Assembly: GCA_003427395.1 (NCBI GenBank) | Contig: BFEA01000001.1 | Span: 8,547,847 to 8,611,846, forward strand | DNA length: 64,000 bases | Direction: 5' to 3' | Source of the DNA: Chara braunii | Lineage: Eukaryota > Streptophyta > Charophyceae > Charales > Characeae | Shown here: positions 21,296 through 32,839 of the stretch, piece after piece | How positions within the stretch are numbered: position 1 is the stretch's first letter | How the letters are laid out: the number at the start of each line of letters is the position of its first letter | Notes under the pieces: generated by a model | What the model saw: the letters and a program-made list of their open reading frames with translations, nothing else | Database searches by the model: none | Told to the model about the DNA's origin: nothing | Program-made: the position numbers and the translations under genes

Positions 21296-23768
21296 TAGAT
21301 ACACCCCACCCACCCCCTAGCCCATGGGCCAAAACCATCCCCCAAACTGGCCCGCTATGACCACGTACTCGGGCCCCAAAATTGAGTACACGGGCACACA
21401 TACGTGTGTACATGCATAGTGTATGCACGTCCGCGGAGCCCGCGTCCATGTACGCCGTGCTACCCAGCGTAGAAGCGTAGATCTGTCTTTCGGGTAGCGT
21501 CTCGCCCACGAAATGAATTCTGAAGCTATCTTCTCCAATGGCAGTGAGGAGATTTGTAGGACCACATGCTCTCCCAGGTATTGCTGCTCTCTCCCCTACG
21601 AGCGGATCGATTTTGCAGCTGATGCGAGATGGAGGGAGGTCTAGTGGCGCAGCTGCTGCCTTTGTTGTCACCATTATCCGCACCTGCAGCCTGCAGGAGC
21701 ATGGGACGATTTGGACCCAGCATCCAGGTAGACTTCTGCTCTCACGCCTCGGGCAGGATATGCATGAGGAGGAGGAGGATGACACACTCCAGTTACATGC
21801 GCGCCAGCCTGGGGCTGGATATGCACATGGAGGATGGCACACTCCATGCAAGTCAGCCTGGGGCAGGATATGCAGGGAAAGCGACGTCAGCCTGCAAGAA
21901 CAGTTGGACACGGCAGCGCGACCGCATGCGACAGTCGCATGATGCAGATGTCTGCAGGCACTCACCATCCACAGTTGTGCACTTGTGGCGGGGGTCACGA
22001 GCCTCTGTGCTGTTGTGCTGTTCTCCTCTTGCGATGAGCGCCATTTGACTTGCATGCAGATGGAACCATGCGCACGTGCGCAAGTGAAGGACGACGGCGG
22101 TGAAACACTGGACAATAGGTGGCAGTCATGTGCATTCTCTACGTCGTCCCCTTGGAGCTAGGCGTAGACAGTGAGCAGCCACAAGTTTATAGAACTGCGC
22201 TGTAGGGATTGCATTGTGATTGATCGAAGTCCGACAGGACAAAGGAAAAAGAACGTGAGGTTCAGCTTGAAGTGGAACCGCGGGCTGGTAATGTGTGAGA
22301 CGCCCGGAGCAAGGAAGGCCCCGTACTACAGTCGCACAGGGTCGGTGTGGTCGGATATGTTTCCTCTACCTGTGCACCCAACGGTTGTAACTTATGTTTT
22401 TTGTTGTCAAACGTCGTCTCCACAAGGCGCCTTCAAGAATCCACCGAAGAGCTAAGGTTTCTTGACGACTCTTGTGGGGAAATTCTTACCGGAAGAGGTA
22501 AATGGTTGAAACAACTGTATGCACCTTGTGGGGAAATTCTTACTGGAAGAGGTAAACGGTGTTTCAACTGTTTACCTTTAAGTTAATGAATGAAGCGTCT
22601 GCTCCCGGATGCGCTCTCGACCATTGACAGCCGCCCTTCCCGTTTTGCCCTCGGTATCGCAAAAATAAAAAAGTAACTTCTAAATATTGGGTCAAAAGTT
22701 CCACTGCAACGGTTGCCCGTTCACCCGTCCAGTCTACTAAAGTGCCCACCAAACCGTGCAAGATGTCGTACATCACACGGCTTTCCAAATGAAAGTTTTA
22801 AAGTTTTTGCGTTTTGCCTGTGGAGAAAATGCCTAAGAGGAGTCTGTGGAGCACAACCCTAACCCAAACCTCATTGCAGTCTCAGATAAGATGAGGTTTG
22901 TTTTATTGACATTCGGTGGGAACTTGGGAAGGCCATTTGCACAAGTGTCACCTATTTTAAGGAACAGGGGGAGGTAGTAAGGTTTCTTTTTCTGGCCTTT
23001 AATTCTTGTTTAAAGTCTATCAGTGGGGATCTCCCAGTATTCACAGATATAATGCGTCACACACTAATGGCCGATCGGTGGTTTGTCATTTTCGACGAAT
23101 TGTTCACCGAAACTGCCATATTCAAAGTGCATTTTTGTTCGTTTGTTTTTTCGGTTTTTTCTTTTCGTTTCATTTTTTTCAATTTTTTTGCCTGTTTTCT
23201 TTCTTTTTAATGTTTGTGTTCTGAGCCTGCATCGTTTGTTCGCGAAGTCTTTGATGGCATCATTGCCTGTGGTGATGCTGCAAACTCGCCCCCCCCCCCC
23301 CAATTTTTGGCCCTTCTATTAACCATCTTTTCAGCCCACATGGTAATGAGTCCAGGGCTCCAGGCCCTTCAGCCCACCTGCTGGTCGTTTTTTTCTTTTT
23401 TGTTTTCTGGGAGGCCGAGGGCCTGGAGGGCCGAAGCGCAATTATTGAACTCACCAAGTGACACCAACCACAGGCACACAGGTAATTCCGGCTCTATCCA
23501 TTCACGTGGTCTGATCTGGATCTGACCGCAGGACTGTTTATCTACATACCATGGATAAATTCATGGAGAAAGGCATCACATGTTCACTGTAGGTCGTCGT
23601 CCATTCCGCCTTGTGCGCTAGGTGGTCTTGTCGTCCTCTTTTTTTTTTGTTTTGCTTTCCTTTGCTTTCCTTTGCTTTCTTTCTTTCTTTCTTTCTTTCT
23701 TCTTTCTTTCTTTCTTCTTTCTTTCTTTCTTTCTTTCTTTCTTAAAAAAAAAGGGCAACGGCCTTGAG
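21296..23768. other. No gene recognised
   Basis: Contents include repeated CAGCCTGGGGC.GGATATGCA words (21775-21870), a ~55-bp duplication with TGTGGGGAAATTCTTAC and GGAAGAGGTAAA (22475-22555), a C run (23289-23302) and a CTTT microsatellite (23650-23745). Confidence 0.4.
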
Positions 23769-23908
23769 ATATTATCATTGAGCTGACCGGCCCCAAGCAA
23801 TTCATTAATAGTTGGTTTTACTCGTCAATCAAGTTCCATCATCTGGATTCGAACACAGGTCTGTATTTCAATCGTTCATGGGTGTACCCACTGAGCTAGG
23901 CTCTTGGG
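23769..23908 (-). mobile_element. tRNA-derived SINE, copy 2
   Basis: Nearly the same as the SINE at 2385-2522, including GTTCGAATCC (B-box-like) and TAGCTCAGTGG (A-box-like, here closer to the consensus than copy 1). It is bracketed by CTTT/TTTC microsatellites on both sides. Confidence 0.65.
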
Positions 23909-23910
23909 TT

Positions 23911-23946
<36 letters not shown>

Positions 23947-24100
23947 TGGAACAAAACGGTCCTTATGGCCCTGGCTCCATTTTTCCGTTCTGGGGAGCAT
24001 CGGTCCGGTGCAGATTCCTATTCCACCGGCAAGTCCGAACAAACTATTACATCAAGAAACACCCCTCACGCTTCCTTCCGTCTGGCCGAAGGAAGCCTGA

Positions 24101-24216
24101 CCAGGAGCCAAGTCCCACTTCTTGGTACCTGAAATCTCAACTTCTGACCGTAGATTATGATGATGATCAACGATCAGAAATGAACAATCAGCATAAGTGG
24201 GACTACTTGGCCCCAG
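24101..24216. mobile_element. MITE-like element M1 (115 bp)
   Basis: Inverted ends are CCAGGAGCCAAGTCCCACTT and AAGTGGGACTACTTGGCCCC, the shared GGTCCCAC-type terminus of the family in this region. Nothing is encoded. Confidence 0.5.
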
Positions 24217-24448
24217 CATTTTGATTACTCCAGCATTGTGGAGGATTGACTGTCAATTTGGACCATTTCTCGATTTATGCGTGTCATCCTTACTTGCGCA
24301 GGGGCCATTTGCTTATTTACCCTTCTCTGTACCCTTCCTATTTCAAAACGGATGTCCCGAAGGTTGTCTTGTCGCCTTTCCTCGTTTGTTTTTTTTTTTG
24401 TTTCTGTCCCAATTTCTTGCCGATGTATCCTCATTATTACCCGGATCG

Positions 24449-25092
24449 CCAGGGGCATGGTCCCATTAGCAGTGGGATAGGAGTGTGGCCTATCCAGTGT
24501 GACACTGAGTGGCAGCGGCCAGACACGTTCATTACGAATTTCTGGAATGAGAAAACAGGAAAAAGGCCAAAAAAAAAGAAAGAAACAGAGACCTGCCCCC
24601 GGAAATCACGGCAGAGTGCTTCCCAGCCATCAGATCACAAATGATCTGATGGTGGTGGTTGCAAAAACAGTGAACAAAGTAACCGCCACATTTTTTTGGA
24701 ATAAAATCGACTTCTGTCCGAAGTGATCCTGACATCCTCCATATACTCCGCGATTGAAGGAGGGCTCCACCCAATGAGATAATTGCACAACAGCAAGTAA
24801 AATGCTGAAAATCTTCTATCCAGTGGGCTAAGGCCGACCCCAACCTCATTTGGGGTTGGCCACACCCCCAACCGATTGAAAAGATTCTGGCGGGAAGCTG
24901 TCTTTGCACGGGCATGCCCAGTGTTAAGGAGAGGGGGAGGGGAATGAAGATCTCCTTACTCTTGAGGGTAATACATGTAAAATACTGACCGTGGGATCAC
25001 GAGGACTGCACGGCAGGATTTGGGTACTCAACTGCCCCACAAACTCGTTTCTATCCTATCCCGTTGCTAGTGGGACCATGCCCCAGCTGGTT
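24449..25092 (+). mobile_element. MITE-like element M2 (~644 bp), left member of an inverted pair
   Basis: The element begins CCAGGGGCATGGTCCCATTA and ends TGCTAGTGGGACCATGCCCC, so it has its own terminal inverted repeats. The interior, including CATCAGATCACAAATGATCT and GGAAGCACTCTGCCGTGATT-type sequence, is repeated inverted in M3. No transposase is encoded; it is probably mobilised in trans. Confidence 0.75.
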
Positions 25093-25145
25093 GAATATGG
25101 GCCGCGCTCCACTGCGCAACATTTGAAATTTGAAATATATCTGGA

Positions 25146-25783
25146 CCAGGGGCGAGGTCCCACTAGCAGCGGGATAGGATAGAAACGAGTTTGTGGGGCA
25201 GTTGAGTGACCCCAATCCTGCCGTGCAGTAGTCGTGATCCCACGGTCAGTGTTTTACTTGTATTACCCGAAAAAATTAGGAGATCTTCGTTCCCCTCCTC
25301 CTCTCCTTAACACTGGGCATGCCCGTGCAAAGAAAGCTTCCCGCCAGAATCTTTTCTATCGGTTGGGGGTAAGGCCAACCCCAAAGGAGGGTGGGATCGG
25401 CCTTAGCCCACTGGATAGAAGATTTTCAGTATTTTACTTGCTGTTGCGCAATATCTCATTGGGTGGAGCGCTCCTTCAATCACGGAGTATATGGAGGGTG
25501 TCAGGATCAGTGGGGACAGAAGTCAAGTTTATTCCAGCAAATGTGGCGGTTACTTTGTTCACTGCTGATGCAACCACCACCATCAGATCATTTGTGATCT
25601 GATGGCTGGGAAGCACTCTGCCGTGATTTTCGGTGGGAGGTCTCTGTTTCTTTTTTTTTTTTTTTGCGTTTCTCCTGTTTTCTCAGCCCAGAAATTCGTA
25701 ATGAACCTGTCGGGCCACTGCCACTCAGTGTCACACTGGATCGGCCACACTCCTATCCGACTGCTAATGGGCCCTCGCCCCAG
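25146..25783 (-). mobile_element. MITE-like element M3 (~638 bp), right member of the inverted pair
   Basis: This is an inverted copy of M2 separated by 53 bp, beginning CCAGGGGCGAGGTCCCACTA. Scattered substitutions and small indels separate the two, so they are not a simple assembly mirror. A C run and A run (25806-25865) follow the outer end. Confidence 0.75.
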
Positions 25784-25822
25784 ATATATTGAAAATCCTG
25801 TCTCCTCCCCCCCCCCCCGGCC

Positions 25823-25853
<31 letters not shown>

Positions 25854-25917
25854 AAAAAAAAAAAAAGCTGTCCCGGTGGGTCTCTTACAAGTTACCACTG
25901 CCAGGAGGGAGGCCCCA

Positions 25918-26110
25918 CTACCTGGAGCATGGTCCCATCAGCAAAGAGGACTGGATTGAACACCTGAATCTGGCCGCGTTTGAGGACCAAGTGCAGAAAA
26001 TCGAGATGGAACTCCTTTTCTGCATCTCTGCCTAAAACACGCGCAGATTCAGGATCGTAATCAGGATCGTAATCCAGTCCCCGTTGCTAGTGGGACCATG
26101 CTCCTGGTAG
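25918..26110. mobile_element. MITE-like element M4 (~193 bp)
   Basis: The ends CTACCTGGAGCATGGTCCCA and (inverted) CTACCAGGAGCATGGTCCCA match over 19 of 20 bases. An inner CTGAATCTG/CAGATTCAG inversion is shared in style with M6. Confidence 0.7.
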
Positions 26111-26129
26111 CCATGTATTTGGATTATTA

Positions 26130-28301
26130 GGGGCTCGTTAGACACTCCTCGGGCGCTCAAAAATCCCGAGGAAATGATCGTTCCATCTGTCCTTGGAGAG
26201 AGTTCCTTGGAAATCTATGTGAAAACATTTCCTCGGGGAGTCCTCGGGGCGTCCTCAGGCCACAGCCATTTGGCTGTGCTCCCCAAGGCACCTCGCGAGG
26301 TCCCTCGGAGCGGGAGTTTCCGCGAAAATCGGGACGGCGGCGGCGACCTTCGACGACGTCACAATTATGGAGTGTGGTACAACGGTGGTCCAGCCGAGGT
26401 GTGGGCGGACATCACCGGCCGGCAACGTTCGACTTCGGTGGGAACAGCGGCAACGGTCAGGTCGGTTGGCGGGCGGGGTCCGTGGAGGGCCCGAGGTAGC
26501 CCAGCCCCTCACGCGTGGGGGCGGGAAACGGAAAGGCCTCCAACGGCCAGCCGTTTCGAAAATGCCCCCGTTGTACGCCCGTCGCCGAGTGCAGCTGTCC
26601 GCAATGTAAACCGGCGGAGGGCGGCATCAGTCATCACTTGTCGTCTGCTGTTTGTCGCCCTCAGGGTGGCCGTTACGCTGTGGTGCGTTGGCGTCGTTAC
26701 TTGCCCTTGCGAGAACGCTTGTCTTACATGGCCGACGTGTTCCGCAAGCTGCCGCTGCTCCTCCTCGCCGTGATTCTGCTTCTCGTTGTGGTCTTTGTTC
26801 AGGTGTGCATATTGGGGAGGTTGCCTTCACGTGGTCGCAGGAAAGGGCGGGCGAGGAAGAGCGTGGCCATGAACGGGAGGCGGCCGACTCTGAGCACGTT
26901 GTCTGCCTCTTATCCCGGTGACCGGCCTCCATCTGTACCGGTGTAGACAGAAGGGCAGCAGGTCTGTCACCGTACGAAGGACTGCCGCCTCACTTGCAAC
27001 CTCTGCCTGATTCGGACGAGGGGGAGGCGGAGGTAGACGTGTCCAGGACAGTTCCGCTGGGTAGTGGTTCAACCCAGGAATGGACGGGTAGCCAGTTGTA
27101 TGATCGGNGCCCAGCGAAGTACGGGCAGTCGTTCACTTCCCTCCTCCACGAAGCTGCGGAGGAGGAGGAATGCCTCCCCCCTGTGGATCTCACATTTGGC
27201 GTTCGGAGCGGGAGCCCATCTTCAGCCACGCGCACTATGGTCGTCAACCCTCATCCCGACGATGTGGTCTGGTTGCAACGGCTCTCTATAGAACGTCACA
27301 CGTCGCTGGAGAATCGGCGACAGGTTCGCGACGATCTCGCGGAATACACGTGGAGACATCCGTAACTTGTCGCGGAAGTAGTCGTCAGTGGCGTCGTCTG
27401 CAGGCCGAAGATCCTCCCAAGTTCCCCCCGTCCTCCTTTTCACCCACCACCTCGGCGTCGCCCTTGGTAGTGCCCCACACCCCAGTGCACAGCATACCTT
27501 CTTCGAGCACGTAGCCGTGCCCACCGCCGTTCACCTTCCACCTCCATGTCGCAAAGCATGATGACGGTGGCTGCGGCAAACGACACAGCAGCCCTCTCCA
27601 GAGGGGACAACCTGGCCCCGCCGTCGTCCCCGTCACCCACGGAACGCACATTCACCACCTCAGACATCGCTGTTATCCTCTTTGACGGAACTCGACCAAC
27701 ACTCAACAGGTCGTCGGCAGCTAAGGACACTGCACACGAAGAAGTTGGAGGAGATGGGGGTCGGTTAGCAGTGCGTGAGCACGAAGGCGCAAGGCGGAAC
27801 ACGACGCGCAGAACAATGGATCGGGCCACGGTGCGCCATGTCTTCTAATACGTGTGGAACCTTGTCTTGACGCCCGAACCGCTAGCAGCTCCTCCACGTG
27901 ACGCCCACTGCAAAACCCCGGCGATTCCCCGATGGTGTCGTCCCACGCCCGCATGTCCCCGCGGAACCTCAGCAGAGGGCATGGTCGGCCCATTCGAAAT
28001 TTGAATTTTGAAAGCAAACGCGCGCGCGCACAATTTTTTTCCCTTGGACGGCGGCGGCAGTCCCTTTTCGAACTCGACGCCCAAACGCGCTGGACCAAGG
28101 CCGCTCACATGGACACCAGACAATGTACCACCGCCCAAACATTCGTCCCGCGTCCGCGTATAAAATTATACGTCTCCCCGCGGCCAGTCCTCGGGCATCG
28201 TCCCGAGGGAGAAGTGGAACGCAAGCGGGAAATTCCTCGGGCACCCCTGAGGATTTCCCCTCGGAGCCCGAGGACGCCCCGAGGAGTGTCTAACGAGCCC
28301 C
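26130..28301. mobile_element. PIF/Harbinger-like DNA transposon, 2.17 kb
   Basis: Terminal inverted repeats start GGGGCTCGTTAGACACTCCT at both ends and are perfect over about 24 bp. They are flanked by TTA at 26127-26129 and 28302-28304, the 3-bp target duplication typical of PIF/Harbinger. Subterminal regions repeat CCTCGGGG words. The interior holds a decayed transposase on the minus strand. Composition is clearly more GC-rich than the surroundings. Confidence 0.85.
26990..27650 (-). pseudogene. Harbinger transposase (HARBI1-like) remnant
   Basis: The minus-strand frame at 27524-27222 encodes RRTGGTWEDLRPADDATDDY, then FRDKLRMSPRVFREIVANLS and RRVTFYREPLQPDHIV, matching the helical N-terminal region of HARBI1-like nucleases. 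Upstream, in another frame, is AAVSFAAATVIMLCDMEVEG. After PDHIV the reading is lost, and the DDE catalytic domain is not visible. The element is therefore non-autonomous. Confidence 0.7.
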
Positions 28302-28304
28302 TTA

Positions 28305-29199
28305 GTGTGACGGGCGTGGGACGGGTGGGGAACAGGTGGGTGGCAGCGTGAAAGAGGTAAAGTGAAAAACAAAAAACCATTTCATGACCGATAAAATGAA
28401 GCGAAAAACATGATATGCTAAGAAGGGCTCTTCCCGCCGATGATGTCTGATCCAGGCGGGGGTGCCAGATGTCAGGAGGGTGTATGATTCCCTTGAAAGT
28501 TCAATCAGCAGTCCCTACCGGCTGGGGCGGCCATTAACGCGGGATTGGGCTGCCCCTCAGGTCCAAATTTATTCGAGGCCAGGGGGTACGAAAAATGCCG
28601 GTAGGTACTGGTGGTTTAGAAACTTAAAAAAAAAAAAGCATTTCATGACCGAAAGTTTGACGAGAAAAAAATGCAAAAAAAGAAAAGGAAGGGCTCTTTC
28701 CCACCGATGAGGTGTGAGCCAGGTGGGGTGTCATATGTCAGGGTATGATTCCCTGACCATGGCTGTGTGGCAGTCTAGACGAATGCATGTGAGTGTGCAC
28801 ACGGACCCTCTTCCTTGACAACAGTCTGCTGAGGTTTCCTTGAGATGCGCCGCATCCTTTCCCCCCCCTTCTCCTTTGCTCTGGCAGCAATTATCTTTTG
28901 GGAACAGGAGGGCAGGTGTCACTCCCTGCCCCGTTCGGCGTTTGCTGTCGATGAGGGGGACCCTCCCAAACACCCCTCCCAAACCGCAATCGCCTTCCAC
29001 TGTTTCCAGCGATGAAGCCGGTCGCCCTTGTGCCTTTGCCATCTCAACCATACGTGCATGAAGCCACTCGTCCAAAAAAAAAAAAAAAAAAAAAAAAAAA
29101 GTTGGTAGTCAAAAACACGTTCAAGACCTCCAGAGGATCACTGCCCAACAAAAAACAAAAAGAGAAGAAAAACCTGCCAGTGGGACGAGCCCGAATAGG
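28305..29199. repeat. Diverged direct duplication; otherwise no gene
   Basis: Two blocks (about 28375-28495 and 28633-28755) share CATTTCATGACCGA, AAGGGCTCTT, CCACCGATGA, TCAGG and GTATGATTCCCT in the same order. The remainder has no recognisable gene. An A run of about 28 bp is at 29074-29100. Confidence 0.55.
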
Positions 29200-29870
29200 C
29201 CTGGAGGGAGATCCCACTACCGATGTATGTGGAGTAGCGGATAGGGCGTGTGACCCTTTGGCGCCGTTGATGAGAATGGTGACCAGTGGTGTTGTTTTTC
29301 TTGGTTTCCGGCGTGGGGAAACATATGACTTTTGGGGTGCTTCCATTGGGTGGCATTTCTTTTGCTTTTGTTGTGGTGCTCCTCTGGGGGTCATGAACGT
29401 GCGTGAAAATCATACCAACTTTTGTTGGTTGGATTTTCAAAGTTGGTATGATTTTCACGCACCTTCCACTTACGTTTGCGCCGTTGCCCATGCGTTCAAA
29501 AGAGGCCGAAAATGAAAATGTTCCCCTTTTCTCATCATGAAGGGATGTCAGTTGATGTCAGAGTCTTCCACAACTTATCTGTCATTCCAAGCCTCTCGTT
29601 GGGGAACGTTAACAAATGTGTGTTAGCCTCGTGTACATGGTCCATGAACCGTCCACGTGCACAACCTACCAGCGGAATCATCAGAAGATCCACAACCTGA
29701 CAGCCGACTGCAGTTTGCGGCGGGTGGACAACATTGCGTTGTCAGAATTGCGGCATTTTGTTTTTTTCAACATTTATCGCAGAATAAAGGATGCCACACG
29801 GATGTCGCCCGCACGTCCCGCAACCGTCACACTACTCCACATACATCGTTAGTGGGATATTCCTCCTGGG
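29200..29870. mobile_element. MITE-like element M5 (~670 bp)
   Basis: The left end CCTGGAGGGAGATCCCACTA continues CCGATGTATGTGGAGTAG. The right end, inverted, reads CCCAGGAGGAATATCCCACT and AACGATGTATGTGGAGTAG. The interior has a strong hairpin at 29398-29466 (GTGCGTGAAAATCATACCAA against its complement). No transposase. Confidence 0.65.
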
Positions 29871-30005
29871 TGTTTTCCCACACTTAAATCGAGAAAACAG
29901 GTCACCGCCGATGACCCGCCGGATCCACGGTTCTTCGCAGTTCTTAGCGGTCACACACATCGGATCCACTATAATCCAAACACATGGGGCTAGGGGAACC
30001 TCCCT

Positions 30006-30177
30006 CCAGGGGCCAGGTCCCACTAGCAGCGCTGAGTTTCCTCAACGCCTGAATCTGGACGTGTCTGTGGATATGTGCAAAAATCGCATTGAGTTTTCTC
30101 AAACGCACATCTCCACGAACGCGTCCAGATTCAGGCGTTGAGTTTCCTCAACGCCGGTAGTGGGACCTGGCCCCAGG
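30006..30177. mobile_element. MITE-like element M6 (~172 bp)
   Basis: The ends CCAGGGGCCAGGTCCCACTA and (inverted) CCTGGGGCCAGGTCCCACTA bound inner inverted GAGTTTCCTCAACGCCTGAA and CTGGACG. It is nearly a full palindrome with a short centre. Confidence 0.75.
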
Positions 30178-31139
30178 ATAGTGGACTTGTGAAAGGGCTT
30201 TCTCGATTTATGCGTGTTGCACAGGGGCTTTCGGATAGTGGTAGGTACTAGGTAGTGAAAGAAAGGGTCTCGCCGCACGGCACAGGAAACGAAAACGAAA
30301 ACGAAACGAGAGGGTCTCTGCCAAGGAAAGGTGGCAAAAAACACTCGTTACTATGTATAGCAAACCAATGAACCTGGCCATTTTCTGCAGGAAGATGCAC
30401 TGGTTTCGTTTTTCGTTTTGTGTCCCGGGACGCCAAAGATATGTTTCATGATGACATGGCAGAACGCCAGTTAAAAAATATGTATGTGAGGTGAGAGAAC
30501 AATGTATGGCTGTCCCCTCTGATGAGGAGAAGGCAGCTTTTTGGAAGGCTTTTCAGACCCCACAGACCGTGGAAGGACGTTGCAGGAAAGGTGTCAGAAG
30601 CGTTCTGCATGGTTGGCGGCCTGGAAACCGCACCGCGTGGCCTTCCACGACCTTTCCAGAAAGGCCTTCCAACCGACTAGGGGGGGGGGCATGTTCTCCT
30701 GTGGAAAGAAGATGCCGAGCAGTGGGGTCCACCCCTAAGAAAAGAAGAAAAAAAGAAAGGAAAAAGGAAAAAAAAAACAAATGCTGTACTGTCCCAACAG
30801 GAAAAAAAAAAAAAAAAAAAAACTGGAACTGGTTGAATTTCTTCTGGGCTATATTGCACTCCAGATACTTGCCAAAGGTTGAGTGGTGGCGTGAGAGTCG
30901 ATGCCCAACCATGTGCACCACCTGCACACTGCCAGCTCATGTGCACGGCTCGGGCATGGGCTAATCCACGTGCTCAAGCGGGGCAAGGTCCCAACTTGTG
31001 CCACTTGCCAGGGCATCCTTTCACTTTCTTTTTGTTTGTTTGTTTGTTTGTTTGTTTGTTTGTTTGTTTGTTTTTTTGGCGGGCCTGTTCGTCTAGATTT
31101 ATGGCCGTCATCCTTGTTCAGAGCTCATGCTTTTTTTTT
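30178..31139. other. No gene recognised; TTTG microsatellite
   Basis: GGAAGG and CCTTCC words give partial inverted symmetry at 30535-30675. A TTTG repeat occupies 31029-31072, ahead of the gap at 31140. Confidence 0.45.
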
Positions 31140-31199
31140 NNNNNNNNNNNNNNNNNNNNNNNNNNNNNNNNNNNNNNNNNNNNNNNNNNNNNNNNNNNN
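31140..31199. other. Assembly gap (60 N)
   Basis: The N run lies between T homopolymers. Confidence 0.99.
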
Positions 31200-31266
31200 T
31201 TTTTTGGAAACCATGCTTGCTGTCTCTGTAACATTCCCATTTTGTACCAAATTAGGGTTGTCACCT

Positions 31267-31928
31267 CTGGGGTCTGGTCCCACCTACGGTTGTTGAGTTT
31301 AGAAAACTCAACGGTGTGACGCCATGTCGACATTAATAAATTCGAAACAAGAAATAAAAAAACTGAAAAAAAGCTAGAAACAGCTTTTCTCTTTATTTTT
31401 GATAACGTAAGTCGGAGAAATGAAAAATGTCTGGAACAGTCGGAGTGACCGTCTCCGTGAAAAAGGGCTACTCCCCGTGGTGAGGGGACAGGAGGTCACC
31501 ATTCGTAAAATGGACAGGGACAATTTGGATGGCCAAATGCATTCATTGCCCAAAGAAGGAAACGAGTTTCATGCCAGAGAGCCAAACACAGCTGTCAGAG
31601 TTCCTCCGTTTCAGGATGCAATGATGTCTCAAAAACCGAAAAAAGGAAAGGCACGGCCGTTGAGAAATCTACCCTACCATCGGTAGGGTAGTTTTCTCAA
31701 CGCAACAATGGTTTCCCGCCCAAACCAAAAGGGCCAAAGCATACTACAAAACGGTTTTCACGTCAAATAAAAATTCTACAAAAAGACAAAATCTAATAGG
31801 TTATTCTCCTGTATTTCGGCACCATCAGATCGCAATACATCAACGGCAGAGCTCCGTCCCACCATGCCGCACGTGATAGAAAGCTCAGCGTTGAGAAAAC
31901 TCAACGCTGTAGGTGGGACTAGACCCCT
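31267..31928. mobile_element. MITE-like element M7 (~660 bp)
   Basis: The left end GGGGTCTGGTCCCACCTACG and the right end, inverted, GGGGTCTAGTCCCACCTACA frame GAGTTTTCTCAACG repeats. A hairpin (CTACCCTACCATCGGTAGGG) sits at about 31664-31690. The 88-codon frame inside (31420-31686) has no known domain. Confidence 0.7.
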
Positions 31929-32177
31929 GTTGTGATTATAGTTTCTTGGTGATGAACTTCAATTTTTTTTTGCTAATAATTTTCGATGATTTTTCAGTGG
32001 TAGGGGCAGTGGAGTTGGTTGTGGAGTTGGTTGTGGAGTTGGCTGTGTGGTGAAATCTAGTGGTGCCCTCCATGTGATTGGCCGGTGATGCCTTGCCCAC
32101 TGAGGGCCCCACCAACCTTTTTTCTGTGCTTCAAGGCTATTTTGAAGAGTTCTTCTTCTTCCTTTTGAGGCTGACTG

Positions 32178-32592
32178 GTCTTGGGACGCTGGACCCGGTT
32201 TCCAGCAGGTTTTTCTCTTCCTTGCCAACACCGGGTAGAATTGTGAGGTCCCGGGCCTCTACCACTTTTNTTTTGAAATATAAAGCGATAACTTTTCAAA
32301 AAAAAAAAAAAAAAAAATTGTGAGGGACGCTGGTCCCGGTTTCCAGCAGGTTTTTCGTTTCCTTGGCAACACCGGGTATAATTGTGAGGTCCCCGGCCTC
32401 GACCACTTTTGTTTTGAAATATGAAGCGATAACTTCTCAAAAAAAAAAAAAAAAAAAAAGTGGTCTTGGGACGCTGGACCCGGTTTCCGGCAGGTTTTTC
32501 TTTTCCTTGGCAACACTGGGTAGAATTGTGAGGTCCCCGGCCTCTACCACTTTTGTTTTGAAATATAAGCGATAACTTCTCAAAAAAAAAGT
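32178..32592 (+). repeat. Head-to-tail trimer of a ~125-bp poly(A) retroposon unit
   Basis: Three units each contain GGGACGCTGG.CCCGGTTTCC, CAGGTTTTTC, AATTGTGAGGTCCC.GGCCTC, ACCACTTTTGTTTTGAAATA and GCGATAACTTCTCA. Their own A runs end near 32317, 32458 and 32590. The first half matches the LINE 3' UTR at 43690 and 2650, and the GAGGTCCCCGG part matches 2300. The unit is therefore probably a LINE 3'-end derivative. Confidence 0.75.
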
Positions 32593-32839
32593 ATACTCAT
32601 ATTGACCGTATAATTAGACTAGATTGTTTTGAGATTCTAAATAGGATACATTTTGAAGCAGTTTTGGCCACCACTTCGTGTCAGGCAATTCGGCAAAAAA
32701 AAAAAAAAAAAAACTTTGTGAGGGACGCAGGGCCCGGTTCCCCGCTTTTATAAAAGAAAAGTTGAAAAAAAAAAAAAACATTTAACAGTCCCATTTAAAT
32801 TTGTCTTCTCGGGACAATTTCTCCATTTATGCTTGTCAT

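Noticed and set aside
21033-22115. 360-codon minus-strand frame
   Set aside because: Cys/Ser/Pro-rich translation of GGA/TCC repeats and duplicated GGATATGCA blocks, without a domain.
26174-26773. 200-codon plus-strand frame in the Harbinger element
   Set aside because: GC-rich chance frame overlapping the subterminal repeats. No Myb or nuclease signature seen.
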